Source: Nocardiopsis algeriensis (GTDB lineage Bacteria > Actinomycetota > Actinomycetes > Streptosporangiales > Streptosporangiaceae). Taken from it: a stretch of DNA of 64,000 nucleotides. The notes under the pieces were generated by a model. That model was not told the origin of the DNA and did no database searches. It saw only the letters and a program-made list of their open reading frames with translations. The stretch lies in assembly GCF_014203695.1 (NCBI RefSeq), contig NZ_JACHJO010000002.1, positions 116,575-180,574 on the forward strand, in the 5' to 3' direction. Each line of letters opens with the position of its first letter. The stretch's first letter is position 1. Shown piece by piece: positions 8,967 to 18,158 of this stretch. Position numbers and translations under genes: made by a program.

Positions 8967-10319
8967 TCAGCCGAACAGCCGAACCGGGTTGAAGACGTCG
9001 GCGACCAGCAGGACGACGCTGAACACCAGGAAGCACGCCACCACGACGTAGGCGACGGGCGTCAGCATCGCCACGTCCACCGGGGCCGGCTCGGGCCTGC
9101 GGGCCAGCTTGGCCCAGCCGCGCTTGATCCACTCCCAGATCGCACCGACCATGTGCCCGCCGTCCAGGGGCAGGATCGGCAGCATGTTGAAGGCGAACAG
9201 GAAGAGGTTCACCCCGGCCAGCATCTGGATCATGATCGACGCGGTGTCGGCGATCGGCAGACCCTGGGCCATGATCTCGCCGCCGATGCGGGAGATGCCG
9301 ACGATGCCCACCGGGGAGTCGGCCGTGCGCTCCTCGCCGAGGAAGGCGGCGGCGAACACGCCGGGGACCTTGGCCGGCAGTCCGACGAGCGCCTCGCCCA
9401 CGCCGACCATCATGGCGCCCATCTCCTCGGCGGACTCGCCGAGGGTGAGCGGGGCGCGCTCGGTGGCGAAGATGATGCCGAGGAAGCCCACCGTCTCCAT
9501 CCTGTGGACGGGCAGGCCCTGCTCGTCCACGACCTCGTCGCCGTCCTCGTCGGTCTCGTAGAGGAAGTCGCCCTCGGCGTCGCGGGCGGGGAGCTCGTTC
9601 TCGATGATGTCGACGCTCTCGGCCACGCGCTCGCCGTCGCGCTCGACGACGATCTCGGTGGGCCCCATCGAGCCGCGGATGGCCTGGTTCGCGGTGTTCC
9701 AGTCGGGGGTGGGCACGCCGCCCACCTCCACGATGACGTCCCCGGGCCGCAGACCCGCCTCGGCCGCGGGGGTCTGCGGGAGTCCCTCGCAGGAGGTGGC
9801 GCCGCTGTCGGCGGGCGCCACACACTCGTTGACGGCGCCGATCTGCGTGGTCTGCTGGGGCACGCCGATACCCATGAACAGCACGCCCAGCAGGATCGCG
9901 GCCAGGACGACGTTCATGCCGGGCCCGGCGAACATCACGATGAGCCGCTTCCACGGGGCCCGCTGGTAGAACTGCCGGTCCTGGTCCTCGGGCGAGAGCT
10001 CGACGTAGGAGGCCTCGCGGGCGTCCTCGGCCATGGCGCGCCAGCGGGAGAGCTTGCGCCCGCTATCGTCGCTCCGGCGCGAGGGCGGCATCATGCCCAC
10101 CATGCGGACATAACCGCCCAGCGGGACGGCTTTGATGCCGTACTCGGTGTCACCCCGGCGGAACGACCACAGGGTCTTGCCGAAGCCCACCATGTACTCG
10201 GTGCACTTGACACCGAACATCTTGGCGGTGGCGAGGTGGCCGAGTTCGTGCCAGGCGATCGAGAACAGCAGACCGAGAACGAACAGGGCGATCCCGACCA
10301 CGGTCAGCAGCAGGACCAT
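8967..10319 (-). CDS. rip: Site-2 zinc metalloprotease (M50, RseP/Rip1 type)
   Basis: 450 aa intramembrane protease. ATG at 10319 follows AGGAGAG. The zinc motif is HELGH (His24, Glu25, His28) in the first membrane segment, and the third ligand region is LDGG (385-388) near the C-terminus. Between them lies a PDZ domain (about 150-240, with [17 protein letters not shown]). In actinobacteria this family cuts anti-sigma factors and other membrane proteins in regulated intramembrane proteolysis. It starts 21 bp after the dxr stop, so the two are probably co-transcribed. The acidic insert after the PDZ ([12 protein letters not shown]) is not a conserved motif I know. Confidence 0.95.
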   Translation of the reverse strand: MVLLLTVVGIALFVLGLLFSIAWHELGHLATAKMFGVKCTEYMVGFGKTLWSFRRGDTEYGIKAVPLGGYVRMVGMMPPSRRSDDSGRKLSRWRAMAEDAREASYVELSPEDQDRQFYQRAPWKRLIVMFAGPGMNVVLAAILLGVLFMGIGVPQQTTQIGAVNECVAPADSGATSCEGLPQTPAAEAGLRPGDVIVEVGGVPTPDWNTANQAIRGSMGPTEIVVERDGERVAESVDIIENELPARDAEGDFLYETDEDGDEVVDEQGLPVHRMETVGFLGIIFATERAPLTLGESAEEMGAMMVGVGEALVGLPAKVPGVFAAAFLGEERTADSPVGIVGISRIGGEIMAQGLPIADTASIMIQMLAGVNLFLFAFNMLPILPLDGGHMVGAIWEWIKRGWAKLARRPEPAPVDVAMLTPVAYVVVACFLVFSVVLLVADVFNPVRLFG

Positions 10320-10340
10320 GCATCTCTCCTCAAACCGGTG

Positions 10341-11603
10341 TCAGGCCTGGCGGCGTGCGACCAGCTCACGCGCCCGTGTACGGGCCCAGCCGTCGGCGGC
10401 GTACACGTCGTCGAGGCTCAGCTCCTGTCCGGACGCCCCACCGGGGCGGTCCGTCCGCTGGTGTTCCGAGACTACCCGCGACACGGTGTCCATGATGGCC
10501 GGGAAAGCGAGGTTTCCCTGGAGGAAGGCGTCGACGGCCTCCTCGTTGGCCGCGTTGTAGACGGCGGGCGCGGTACCGCCCGCGGCACCGACCTCGCACG
10601 CCAATCGGACCGCGGGAAAGGCCTCGTGGTCCAGCGGCTCGAAGGTCCAGTTCTGGGCCCGGGTCCAGTCCAGGCCGGGTGCGGCGTCGGGGACGCGGTC
10701 GGGTGCGCCGAGCCCGTAGGCGATGGGGATCATCATGCTGGGCGGACTGGCCTTGGCGATGGTGGAGCCGTCGACGTACTCCACCATGGAGTGGACGATC
10801 GACTGCGGGTGCACGACCACGTCGATCTTGTCGAAGGGCATGTCGAACAGCAGGCTGGCCTCGATGACCTCCAGCCCCTTGTTGACCAGGGTGGCGGAGT
10901 TGACGGTGATGACGGGGCCCATGCTCCACGTGGGGTGGTCGAGCGCCTCGGCGGGGGTGACACCGGCCAGCTCGTCCCGGCTCCGGCCCCGGAAGGGACC
11001 GCCGCTGGCGGTGACGACGAGGCGGCGCACCTCTTCCCTTCGCGCCCTCACGTGCCCCTGGGCGAGGCCGGTGAGCTCGTCCCCGGGCAGGTGGGGGAAG
11101 CACTGGGCGATGGCGAAGTGCTCGGAGTCGACGGGGACGATCTGACCGGGGCGGGCGAGAGCGCGTACGAGGGGCCCGCCGATGATGAGGGACTCCTTGT
11201 TGGCCAGGGCGAGGGAGGTGCCCGCCCGCAGGGCGGCGAGGGTGGATTCCAGGCCGAGGGCACCGGTGATGCCGTTGAGCACCACGTCGCAGGCGCTCCC
11301 GGCGAGCTCGGCCACGCCCCCGGGGCCGGGCAGGACGGCGGCGCGGCTCCCGTGCGCCGCGAGGGCACGCGACAGTTCGGCGGCCCGGTCCGGGTCGGCG
11401 ACGGCGACGAGGGGTACGTCGAACTCGGCCGCCTGCTTGGCGAGCAGGTCCACCCGTCCGCCACCGGCGGCCAGGCCCGCCACCCGGAAGCGGCGGGGGT
11501 TGCGCTGGACGATGTCGAGGGCCTGGGTCCCGATCGATCCGGTCGACCCGAGGATCACTACGCTTCGCTGCTGTTCTTCTCGCACGCCCCCATTGTCCCG
11601 CAC
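10341..11603 (-). CDS. dxr: 1-deoxy-D-xylulose 5-phosphate reductoisomerase
   Basis: 420 aa from the first GTG at 11603; a GTG six codons later (11585) is equally possible, as neither has a clear Shine-Dalgarno. It converts DXP to MEP, the first committed step of the MEP pathway, using NADPH. Visible signatures are LGSTGSIGTQ (NADPH site), NKESLI, SASGGPFRG, HPTWSMG and NKGLEVIEA (metal and substrate loops). It is first of the dxr-rip-ispG block. The C-terminus runs to within 22 bp of the rip start. Confidence 0.97.
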   Translation of the reverse strand: MRDNGGVREEQQRSVVILGSTGSIGTQALDIVQRNPRRFRVAGLAAGGGRVDLLAKQAAEFDVPLVAVADPDRAAELSRALAAHGSRAAVLPGPGGVAELAGSACDVVLNGITGALGLESTLAALRAGTSLALANKESLIIGGPLVRALARPGQIVPVDSEHFAIAQCFPHLPGDELTGLAQGHVRARREEVRRLVVTASGGPFRGRSRDELAGVTPAEALDHPTWSMGPVITVNSATLVNKGLEVIEASLLFDMPFDKIDVVVHPQSIVHSMVEYVDGSTIAKASPPSMMIPIAYGLGAPDRVPDAAPGLDWTRAQNWTFEPLDHEAFPAVRLACEVGAAGGTAPAVYNAANEEAVDAFLQGNLAFPAIMDTVSRVVSEHQRTDRPGGASGQELSLDDVYAADGWARTRARELVARRQA

Positions 11604-11693
11604 CGGGCGGGTGGCCGCCGGGGCCTGTGGACGATGCCCCGCGGCCCCCTCCGCCCGCCCGGTCTTTACAACCGGTCGCGCCTCGCCTACGTT

Positions 11694-11712
11694 TTACTCG
11701 CAAGTAAGTTAC
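11694..11712. promoter_or_regulatory. Overlapping palindromes upstream of a secreted hydrolase gene
   Basis: TTACT-CGCA-AGTAA (11694-11707) overlaps GTAAGTTAC (11704-11712) in an AT-richer patch about 120 bp before the hydrolase start and about 90 bp upstream of dxr. The form is like a TetR-type operator. No regulator gene is adjacent. Confidence 0.4.
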
Positions 11713-11832
11713 CTCACAGTTAAATACGTGCTGCTGCCCGGTGAGGCCGAACACCGGGCCCTCCGATGGCGTGGAGGCGCGACCCCCATCGGAAACCTCC
11801 TGTTCCCCCGCTCATCCGAGGTTCCCGAGAGA

Positions 11833-13476
11833 ATGCGTTCGAAGACCCCCCGGGCCGCCGAGGCCCCCCGGCACGGACGGCTGGTGCGCCTGCTCTCAGG
11901 CGCGGCGGCAGCCGTGCTCGCATCGGTACTGCTCACCCCCGCCCCGGCGGCGGCCGCCATCGGCGCCACCGTCAGCCGGGAGACGATCACCAGCCACGAC
12001 GGCACCCGGCTCCAGGCCAAGGTGATCACCCCCACCGGCACGGAGGGGCCCCACCCCCTCCTGGTGATGCCCTCCGCGTGGGGTACCAACAACCTGCTCT
12101 ACGTGGGCGCGGGCGCCAAGCTCGCCCTCGAGTCCGGCTACCAGGTCGTCACCTACACCTCGCGCGGCTTCTACGACTCCGGCGGCGAGATCGAGATCGC
12201 CGGCCCCGAGGACCGCGCCGACGCCAGTGCCGTCATCGACTGGGCCCTGGAGAACACCGACGCCGACCCCGAGAAGATCGGCATGGCCGGTATCTCCTAC
12301 GGCGCCGGCATCAGCCTGCTGACCGCGGCCGAGGACGACCGCGTCAAGGCGGTCGCCGCACTCAGCGGCTGGGCCGACCTGGAGGTCTCCCTGCTGCCCA
12401 ACCAGACCGCCACCGCGCAGTCGATCGAGGTGCTCCTGTTCTCGGGCGGCCTCCTCGGCAACAAGGGCGAGACCCTGACCCGTGTGGAGGAGGGCTACCG
12501 CAGCGGCGACTTCGGGCCCGCCCTGGAGATCGCCCCCGACCGCTCGGCCGCCACCAAGGTGGACCGGATCAACGACAACGGCACCGCCGTGATGATCGGC
12601 CACGCCTGGAACGACGGCTTCTTCCCCGCCGGTCACCTCGCCGACTTCTACGAGGAGCTCGAAGGGCCCAAGCGCCTGATGCTCGCGCCCGGCGACCACG
12701 CCACCCGCGACGCCTTCGGCGCGCTCGGCCTGCCCGACGAGGTGTGGGCGTCGGTCGGCGACTGGTTCGACCACCACCTCCGGGGCGAGGCCAACGGCGT
12801 CGACACCGAGGACCCGGTGCACGTCAAGCCCAACAACGGCCGCGGCGGCTGGACCTCGCACGCCGACTGGCCCTCGGTGACCGGCAGCACCCAGGATCTC
12901 TACCTCGACAGGCCCAGCACCAGCTGGCTGCGCTGGCAGAGCCAGGGCGCGATGGGAGCGGAGCCCGCCACCGGCTGGAACTACGGTTTCCGCACCGGTG
13001 TCAACACGGCCGCCGAGAGCGGCACCGTGCTCCTGTCCGGCGCGCTGCAGCAGTTCTTCGACGTGCCCACCGGGGTCCGCCTCCCCCTGATCGACCGCTA
13101 CCGGGCGGCCGTGTGGACGAGCGAGCCCTACCCGAACGGGGCGCGGGTGGCGGGTACACCGGAGGCGACCTTCACGGTCACCCCGACCACCGAGGACCAG
13201 TCGGTGTTCGTGTACCTGTTCGCGGTCGACGGCAACGGCACCGGCGCCCTGGTCTCCCACGCGCCCTACACCCTGCGCGGCGCGACCCCGGGCGAGCCCG
13301 TGACGGTCACCACCGAGCTCGGGTCCGTGGTGTGGGACGTCCCGGCCGGTCACCGGCTGGCCGTCGTGGTGGACAGCAGGGACGCCCGGTACCAGAACGA
13401 GAGCGAGATCGGGGACCGGGTCACGGTCTCCTCCCCCGAGGAGGAGCCCTCCAGGATCACCATCCCGCTCGCCTGA
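11833..13476 (+). CDS. Secreted CocE/NonD-type (S15) alpha/beta hydrolase
   Basis: 547 aa. ATG at 11833 is chosen because it begins a signal peptide (basic start, hydrophobic 20-40, PAPAAAA cleavage region). The alpha/beta-hydrolase core has GISYGAG with the nucleophile Ser155. IGHAWNDGFFP (Asp) and APGDHATRD (His) complete the likely triad. The C-terminal about 190 residues are the jelly-roll domain typical of X-Pro dipeptidyl-peptidases and CocE esterases (TVTTELGSVVWDVPAGHRLAVVVDS). It is an extracellular peptidase or esterase; the substrate cannot be told. It stands alone between dxr and a secreted protease. Possible operator sequences lie about 120 bp upstream. Confidence 0.85.
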   Translation: MRSKTPRAAEAPRHGRLVRLLSGAAAAVLASVLLTPAPAAAAIGATVSRETITSHDGTRLQAKVITPTGTEGPHPLLVMPSAWGTNNLLYVGAGAKLALESGYQVVTYTSRGFYDSGGEIEIAGPEDRADASAVIDWALENTDADPEKIGMAGISYGAGISLLTAAEDDRVKAVAALSGWADLEVSLLPNQTATAQSIEVLLFSGGLLGNKGETLTRVEEGYRSGDFGPALEIAPDRSAATKVDRINDNGTAVMIGHAWNDGFFPAGHLADFYEELEGPKRLMLAPGDHATRDAFGALGLPDEVWASVGDWFDHHLRGEANGVDTEDPVHVKPNNGRGGWTSHADWPSVTGSTQDLYLDRPSTSWLRWQSQGAMGAEPATGWNYGFRTGVNTAAESGTVLLSGALQQFFDVPTGVRLPLIDRYRAAVWTSEPYPNGARVAGTPEATFTVTPTTEDQSVFVYLFAVDGNGTGALVSHAPYTLRGATPGEPVTVTTELGSVVWDVPAGHRLAVVVDSRDARYQNESEIGDRVTVSSPEEEPSRITIPLA

Positions 13477-13523
13477 TCGGCCGCCCGCACGGCACTACTC
13501 CCGCAGCGCCGCGCGGACGGTCC

Positions 13524-13558
13524 GGGCCGCCTCCGGTTCCCCCCACCGGAGGCGGCCC
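13524..13558 (+). terminator. Terminator after the CocE-like hydrolase
   Basis: Perfect 13-bp stem (13524-13536 with 13546-13558, arm GGGCCGCCTCCGG) and a 9-nt loop, 47 bp past the stop. Confidence 0.7.
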
Positions 13559-13644
13559 TCCCCTTGTGCCGGGTCCTCACACACCCTCCACCCCGCCAAC
13601 CGAAAGTACCCGAGCGGATACAGGGAGTGTGCAAGGATTCGGGC

Positions 13645-14667
13645 ATGATCTCGTCCACCGCACACAAGATCCTCGCTCCCCTGGCCGCCGCCGCGCTCGT
13701 CGCCGGGGGGACGGTCCTCCTCGACCGCGCGGAGGGGCCCGCGCAGGCCCTGCACACGGCGAGCGTCCGCACCGCGCCGGGCAGCGGGGAGCCGCACCAG
13801 GAGGGTGTCGCGCACCAGGCCGCCGCCGTCACCGAGGAGCAGGACCGTGCCGTCCTGGACTACTGGACACTCGAGAGGATGGCCGCGGCCCGGCCCGTCA
13901 GCAGCCTCCTGGAGGGCGCCCCGACCGCCGATCCGCCCGCGGCCGCCTCCCAGGCGGCACCGCGGGCCGACAGCCCCGGCGCACCCTGGAGCGCGGGAGG
14001 CCGGGTCGTGCGGACCACCGGCAAGGTCTACCTGACCATGGACGGCACCGACCTCACCTGCACCGCCTCCGTGGTGGACGCGCGCAACAGGAGCACGCTG
14101 ATCACCGCGGGGCACTGCGTCAAGGACGGCCGCGGCTCGTGGGCGCGCAACTGGACCTTCGTCCCCGCGTACGCGGACGGGGAGACCCCCCACGGCCGCT
14201 ACACCGCGCGCGACCTGCTGGTCCCACCGCAGTGGTCGCGCGATGCCGACGACAGCTACGACTTCGCGATGGCGGTGCTCAACACCGACGGCGGCACCCC
14301 TGTGCAGGACCGGGTCGGCGCGCAGCAGATCTCCTTCAGCACCTGGACCGCGGACCGGGTGCGCGAAGGGGTGCAGGTCTACGCGTTCGGCTATCCGGCC
14401 GTTCCCCCCTACGACGGCAGTGCACTGCACTACTGCTCGGGTCGGACCCGGGCCGACAGCGGCGGCACCACGGCCAACGGGATGCGCTGCGACATGACCC
14501 AGGGCTCCAGCGGCGGCCCCTGGTTCACCGGCTTCGACACGGGGACCGGCACGGGCACGATCGCCTCGGTGGTCAGTTTCAAGTACGAGGACGACAGCCG
14601 CACCCAGTACGGCCCCCGCCTGGGGGCACAGGCGCGCGAGCTGTACGAGAGCGCCGCCGCCCTCTGA
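13645..14667 (+). CDS. Secreted trypsin-like serine protease
   Basis: 340 aa. ATG at 13645 starts a signal peptide (hydrophobic 9-22). A low-complexity segment of about 100 residues follows before the protease domain, perhaps a propeptide. The chymotrypsin-fold triad is visible: His157 (LITAGHCVK), Asp206 (DSYDFAM) and Ser289 (QGSSGGPW). Two cysteines (CTASVVDAR, GHC) flank the His loop as in the disulfide of this family. The domain resembles streptomycete glutamyl endopeptidase-like proteins of the V8/trypsin type. It is exported and monocistronic, with hairpins on both sides. Confidence 0.88.
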   Translation: MISSTAHKILAPLAAAALVAGGTVLLDRAEGPAQALHTASVRTAPGSGEPHQEGVAHQAAAVTEEQDRAVLDYWTLERMAAARPVSSLLEGAPTADPPAAASQAAPRADSPGAPWSAGGRVVRTTGKVYLTMDGTDLTCTASVVDARNRSTLITAGHCVKDGRGSWARNWTFVPAYADGETPHGRYTARDLLVPPQWSRDADDSYDFAMAVLNTDGGTPVQDRVGAQQISFSTWTADRVREGVQVYAFGYPAVPPYDGSALHYCSGRTRADSGGTTANGMRCDMTQGSSGGPWFTGFDTGTGTGTIASVVSFKYEDDSRTQYGPRLGAQARELYESAAAL

Positions 14668-14682
14668 CCGGGCCCGGAACGC

Positions 14683-14713
14683 GGAACGGCGGCGCCGAGG
14701 GCGCCGCCGTTCC
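14683..14713. terminator. Bidirectional terminator between convergent genes
   Basis: Perfect 14-bp stem (14683-14696 with 14700-14713, arm GGAACGGCGGCGCC) with a 3-nt loop sits between the protease and aldehyde dehydrogenase stops and can serve both strands. Confidence 0.8.
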
Positions 14714-14725
14714 CCGACCGGGATG

Positions 14726-16150
14726 TCACAGGTCGATGCCGGTGATCACCATGACCCGCTCGTGGGTGAGGTCGGTCATCGCCGCGCGCACGCCCTCGCG
14801 GCCCACACCCGACTTCTTGACGCCGCCGTAGGGCATCTGGTCGGCGCGGAAGCTGGGCACGTCGCCGATCACCACGCCACCGACCTCCAGCTCGCGGTGG
14901 GCCCGGAAGGCGGTGGGCAGGTCGCGGGTGAACACGCCCGCCTGGAGGCCGAAGTCGCTGTCGTTGACAGCGGCGAACGCGGCGTCGGTGTCGGCGACGC
15001 GCTGCAGGACCAGCACCGGGCCGAACACCTCCTGGCGCAGCACCTTGGAGTCCGCGGGCGCGTCGGCGATCACCGTCGGCGCGACGGTCACTCCCTCGCG
15101 GGTGCCGCCGGTGAGCACGCGCGCGCCGGCCGCGACGGCCTCGTCGATCCAGGACTGGACGCGCTCGGCGGCGGCCTCGTCCACCAGCGGCCCGACCACG
15201 GTCTCGGGGTCGGCCGGGTCCCCGGTCGCCAGGGCCTCCACGGCCTCGACCAGGCGCGGCACGAAGGTGTCGTACACCGCGTCGGTGACGACGACGCGCT
15301 GCACCCCGATGCAGACCTGGCCCGCCTGGTTGTTGCCGAACAGGGCCACCCGCTGGGCGGCCCAGTCCAGATCGGCGTCGTCGAGCACGACGGCGGCGGC
15401 GTTTCCGCCCAGTTCCAGGGTGACGTGCTTGTGCGGGACCCGGCGCTGGATCTCCCAGCCGAAGGCGCCGCCGGTGAAGGAGACGACGGGAAGGCGCTCG
15501 TCGGCGATGAGGGAGGCGGCCTGCTCGTTGGGCACGGGCAGGATCGACACCATGCCGCCGGGCAGGTCGGTCTCGGCGATGATCTCGCCCAGCAGAAGGG
15601 CGGTGATCGGCGTGGCCGGGGCGGGCTTGAGGACGACGGGAGCGCCGACCGCGATCGCCGGGGCGACCTTGTGGGCGACCAGGTTGAGCGGGAAGTTGAA
15701 GGGCGAGATGCCGAGGACCGGGCCCTTGGGGACGCGCCGCACCAGGGCCATGCGACCGGTGCCGCCGGCGTCGGTGTCCAGGCGCTGGAGCTCACCGCTG
15801 TCGCGGCGCGCCTCCTCCGCGGCCCAGCGGAACACCGACACGGCGCGGGCCGCCTCGACCCTGGCCCACTTGAGGGGCTTGCCGCTCTCCGCGGTGATGG
15901 TCCGGGCGATCTCCTCGGCGCGCTCACCGATCCTGCGGGAGATGTGGTCGAGCGCGGCCGCCTTGACGTGGGCGGGCAGGGCCGCGGCCTCGGCTGCGAC
16001 CGCGTGGGCAGCGGCGACGGCCCGCTCGACCTGCTCCGCGGTGGGGACGGAGACCCGGCCCACGGCCTCGCCGGTGTAGGGGTTGACGACGGTGGTTTCG
16101 GTGTCGCCGGTCGCGGCGGTGCCGGCCAGCCAGAACGAGTACGTGGACAT
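14726..16150 (-). CDS. NAD(P)-dependent aldehyde dehydrogenase
   Basis: 474 aa from ATG at 16150. No Shine-Dalgarno is visible; TAGCGT lies 8 nt upstream, so the mRNA may be leaderless. Catalytic residues are Glu246 (TLELGGN) and Cys280 (GQVCIGVQR). GISPFNFPLN and FTGG are cofactor and oxyanion blocks. The C-terminal MPYGGVKKSGVGREG and the QVCIGVQR form place it near lactaldehyde/GAPN-like (y4uC-type) dehydrogenases rather than classical succinate-semialdehyde GabD. It could oxidise a semialdehyde, including glutarate semialdehyde from lysine breakdown, but nothing in its sequence shows that. Monocistronic. Confidence 0.88.
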   Translation of the reverse strand: MSTYSFWLAGTAATGDTETTVVNPYTGEAVGRVSVPTAEQVERAVAAAHAVAAEAAALPAHVKAAALDHISRRIGERAEEIARTITAESGKPLKWARVEAARAVSVFRWAAEEARRDSGELQRLDTDAGGTGRMALVRRVPKGPVLGISPFNFPLNLVAHKVAPAIAVGAPVVLKPAPATPITALLLGEIIAETDLPGGMVSILPVPNEQAASLIADERLPVVSFTGGAFGWEIQRRVPHKHVTLELGGNAAAVVLDDADLDWAAQRVALFGNNQAGQVCIGVQRVVVTDAVYDTFVPRLVEAVEALATGDPADPETVVGPLVDEAAAERVQSWIDEAVAAGARVLTGGTREGVTVAPTVIADAPADSKVLRQEVFGPVLVLQRVADTDAAFAAVNDSDFGLQAGVFTRDLPTAFRAHRELEVGGVVIGDVPSFRADQMPYGGVKKSGVGREGVRAAMTDLTHERVMVITGIDL

Positions 16151-16389
16151 GGGAGCGACGCTAGTGCCGCGGAGCGCACACCCGCTTTGTCCACCGTTGC
16201 CAAGCAGGCCGCACGGCTTAGCCATCATGGAGCACTGCGAACAGAACCGGCACCGGGAACGGGGCAGGACGGGATCTTCCGCCAACCGACTGGCGCTGGG
16301 AGATGACTTCATACACAGTGGTGATGAGGCCTCTGCCCTGCTCGGACGGAGCCTCTGGCCGACCGCCGACGGGAGCCGGGGAGTGCTCA

Positions 16390-18144
16390 TTGCCGCTTGT
16401 CTACCGCACGCTCGTGTCGGTTCCCGAGAACGGGGGCGACCTGGTCCCCGCCGTCTCGGCCGTGCTGTCCCGGTGGCTGAGCAAGCGGGGCAATTCGGGC
16501 GCGCGTGTGGACTTCTCCTCCTCGGGCCGCCATGAGCTGAGCAACCGCTCGTGCGCCCTGGTGGTGCGGCACGACAACACCGAGGAGGGCCTGTCCTTCC
16601 TGCGGCTGACCACGGAGTCCGAGAAACCGGACGGGGTGTGGCGCACCTCCGTCACCGTGGTGGTCGATCCCGAGCTGTCACCGTGGCGGTACGTCTGGCT
16701 GGACATGGCGGTCGAACCCGTTCCCCTCCTCCCCGAGCAGCCCAAGGTCGACGTCATGCCTCCCGAGGCCGCCCGCATGCTGCTGGACGCGCTGCCCGCG
16801 CACGACGGCGGCCATCCCCTGCCCTCGGGACCGCGCATCGTGCGCGGACGCGACGACGCCCTCGTGGACGCCCTGGTCGCGACGGTCCGCGATCCCGGGC
16901 GGAGGCTGGCGGTCCTGGCCACCGGGGCGCCCAAGGACGTCACCGTCGCCGACTGGCGCGGCGCCATGGCCGCGGCACTGTCGCGATGCACCGGCATGTG
17001 CGCCGTCTACGTGCTCGACGCCGCGGCCCGGGGCAAGGTCGCCGAACGCCTTCCCCCGGGGCTGGACGTCCCGGCCGGAGGAGTGCGCACCTTCTTACCC
17101 GGGGTGGAGGACGAGGACGACGGCTCGCGGCATCCGCGCATGAACCCTTCCACCCTGGACACCGCCAGGGAGGGCGAGCACATCCGCAACTGGGTGGGGG
17201 CCGCACTCTCGCGCCGGGTCAGGGACAACGCGCTGGCGATCCGGCTGCCCGAGCCCCTCCAGGCGGTGGACGCGCTGCTGTCGGAGGAGACCGAGGACCT
17301 GCTGGCGTCGGCTCCCCCGCCGAGCCGGGACACCCCGGTCGCGCCCGGGGCCGACCCCGCAGCCGAGATCGCGGCCGCCCAGGAGCGCGAGGCGCTGGAA
17401 CTGCAGATCCGGCGCCTGAGGGAGGAGGTCACCCGGCTCGGGAGCCAGGTCAAGGAACTCTCGGAGGAACGCCAGGAGCTGCTGGCCGAGACCGCCGACC
17501 TCACCGAGGAGCTGGGCGCCACCCGGGAGCAGCTGAACAGCGCCCGGTACGAGGCCCGGTGGCTGCGCGGACAGGCGCGCGACGCCGGGCTGTTCCGACT
17601 GGCCGCCGCACCCGCGCCGACCGACCCCCGGCGCAGGCCTCCGCAGGACGTGCCGGAACTGCTGGAGCACATCACCGACGGCACAGGGCTGCCGTACCTG
17701 TACTTCACCATCGACGCCCAGGAGGTGTACGAGCTCTCCGAGAGCCGCAAGGAGTCCCTGTGGGTCACGCGTGCCTGGGAGGCCCTGCTCGCCCTCAACG
17801 ACTACGCGCGCTACCAGTTCGACCACCCCGACCGCGGGCTGGGCTTCCACTCCTACCTGCGGGAGAACCCGGACGGGTACCGGGTGATCCCGATCAAGCG
17901 CCTGGCGTCGCAGGAGTCCGACCACGTGCGCAACCGGGGAAAGCTCAGCGAGAAGCGCGTGTTCCGGGTGCCGGAGGAGGTGGCGCCCGGCGGCCGGGTG
18001 CCGATGTACGCGCACATCAAGCTCGACATCGAGTACGGCATCTGCCCGCGGCTGTACTTCTACCCGCATCTGGGCCCGGGCACCACCAACCGCGTCTACG
18101 TCGGCTATCTGGGCCGGCACCTGCCCGTGCAGCAGACGAACTGA
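16390..18144 (+). CDS. Uncharacterised actinobacterial protein with central coiled coil
   Basis: 584 aa from a TTG at 16390, chosen because GGGGAG lies 6 nt upstream and the frame before it is not protein-like. I do not recognise a named family. The N-terminal part (1-120) looks like a small alpha/beta domain. The middle (about 140-290) includes an Ala/Leu-rich segment with GGVRTFLPGVEDEDD and a following RHPRM. Residues about 325-405 are heptad-rich and charged, a likely coiled coil. The C-terminal about 170 residues (PYLYFTIDAQEVYELSESRKES, then IEYGICPRLYFYPHLGPGTTNRVYVGYLGRHL) form a compact domain. The end of that domain resembles C-termini of other unstudied actinobacterial proteins. 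The next gene starts about 15 bp downstream on the same strand. Confidence 0.75.
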   Translation: MPLVYRTLVSVPENGGDLVPAVSAVLSRWLSKRGNSGARVDFSSSGRHELSNRSCALVVRHDNTEEGLSFLRLTTESEKPDGVWRTSVTVVVDPELSPWRYVWLDMAVEPVPLLPEQPKVDVMPPEAARMLLDALPAHDGGHPLPSGPRIVRGRDDALVDALVATVRDPGRRLAVLATGAPKDVTVADWRGAMAAALSRCTGMCAVYVLDAAARGKVAERLPPGLDVPAGGVRTFLPGVEDEDDGSRHPRMNPSTLDTAREGEHIRNWVGAALSRRVRDNALAIRLPEPLQAVDALLSEETEDLLASAPPPSRDTPVAPGADPAAEIAAAQEREALELQIRRLREEVTRLGSQVKELSEERQELLAETADLTEELGATREQLNSARYEARWLRGQARDAGLFRLAAAPAPTDPRRRPPQDVPELLEHITDGTGLPYLYFTIDAQEVYELSESRKESLWVTRAWEALLALNDYARYQFDHPDRGLGFHSYLRENPDGYRVIPIKRLASQESDHVRNRGKLSEKRVFRVPEEVAPGGRVPMYAHIKLDIEYGICPRLYFYPHLGPGTTNRVYVGYLGRHLPVQQTN

Positions 18145-18158
18145 GCGCGCGTACCCTG

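Noticed and set aside
14726..16150. Succinate- or glutarate-semialdehyde dehydrogenase (GabD/DavD)
   Set aside because: The Cys and C-terminal motifs lean to the lactaldehyde/GAPN-like group, and it is not linked to gabT or davBA. Only a general aldehyde dehydrogenase call is supported.
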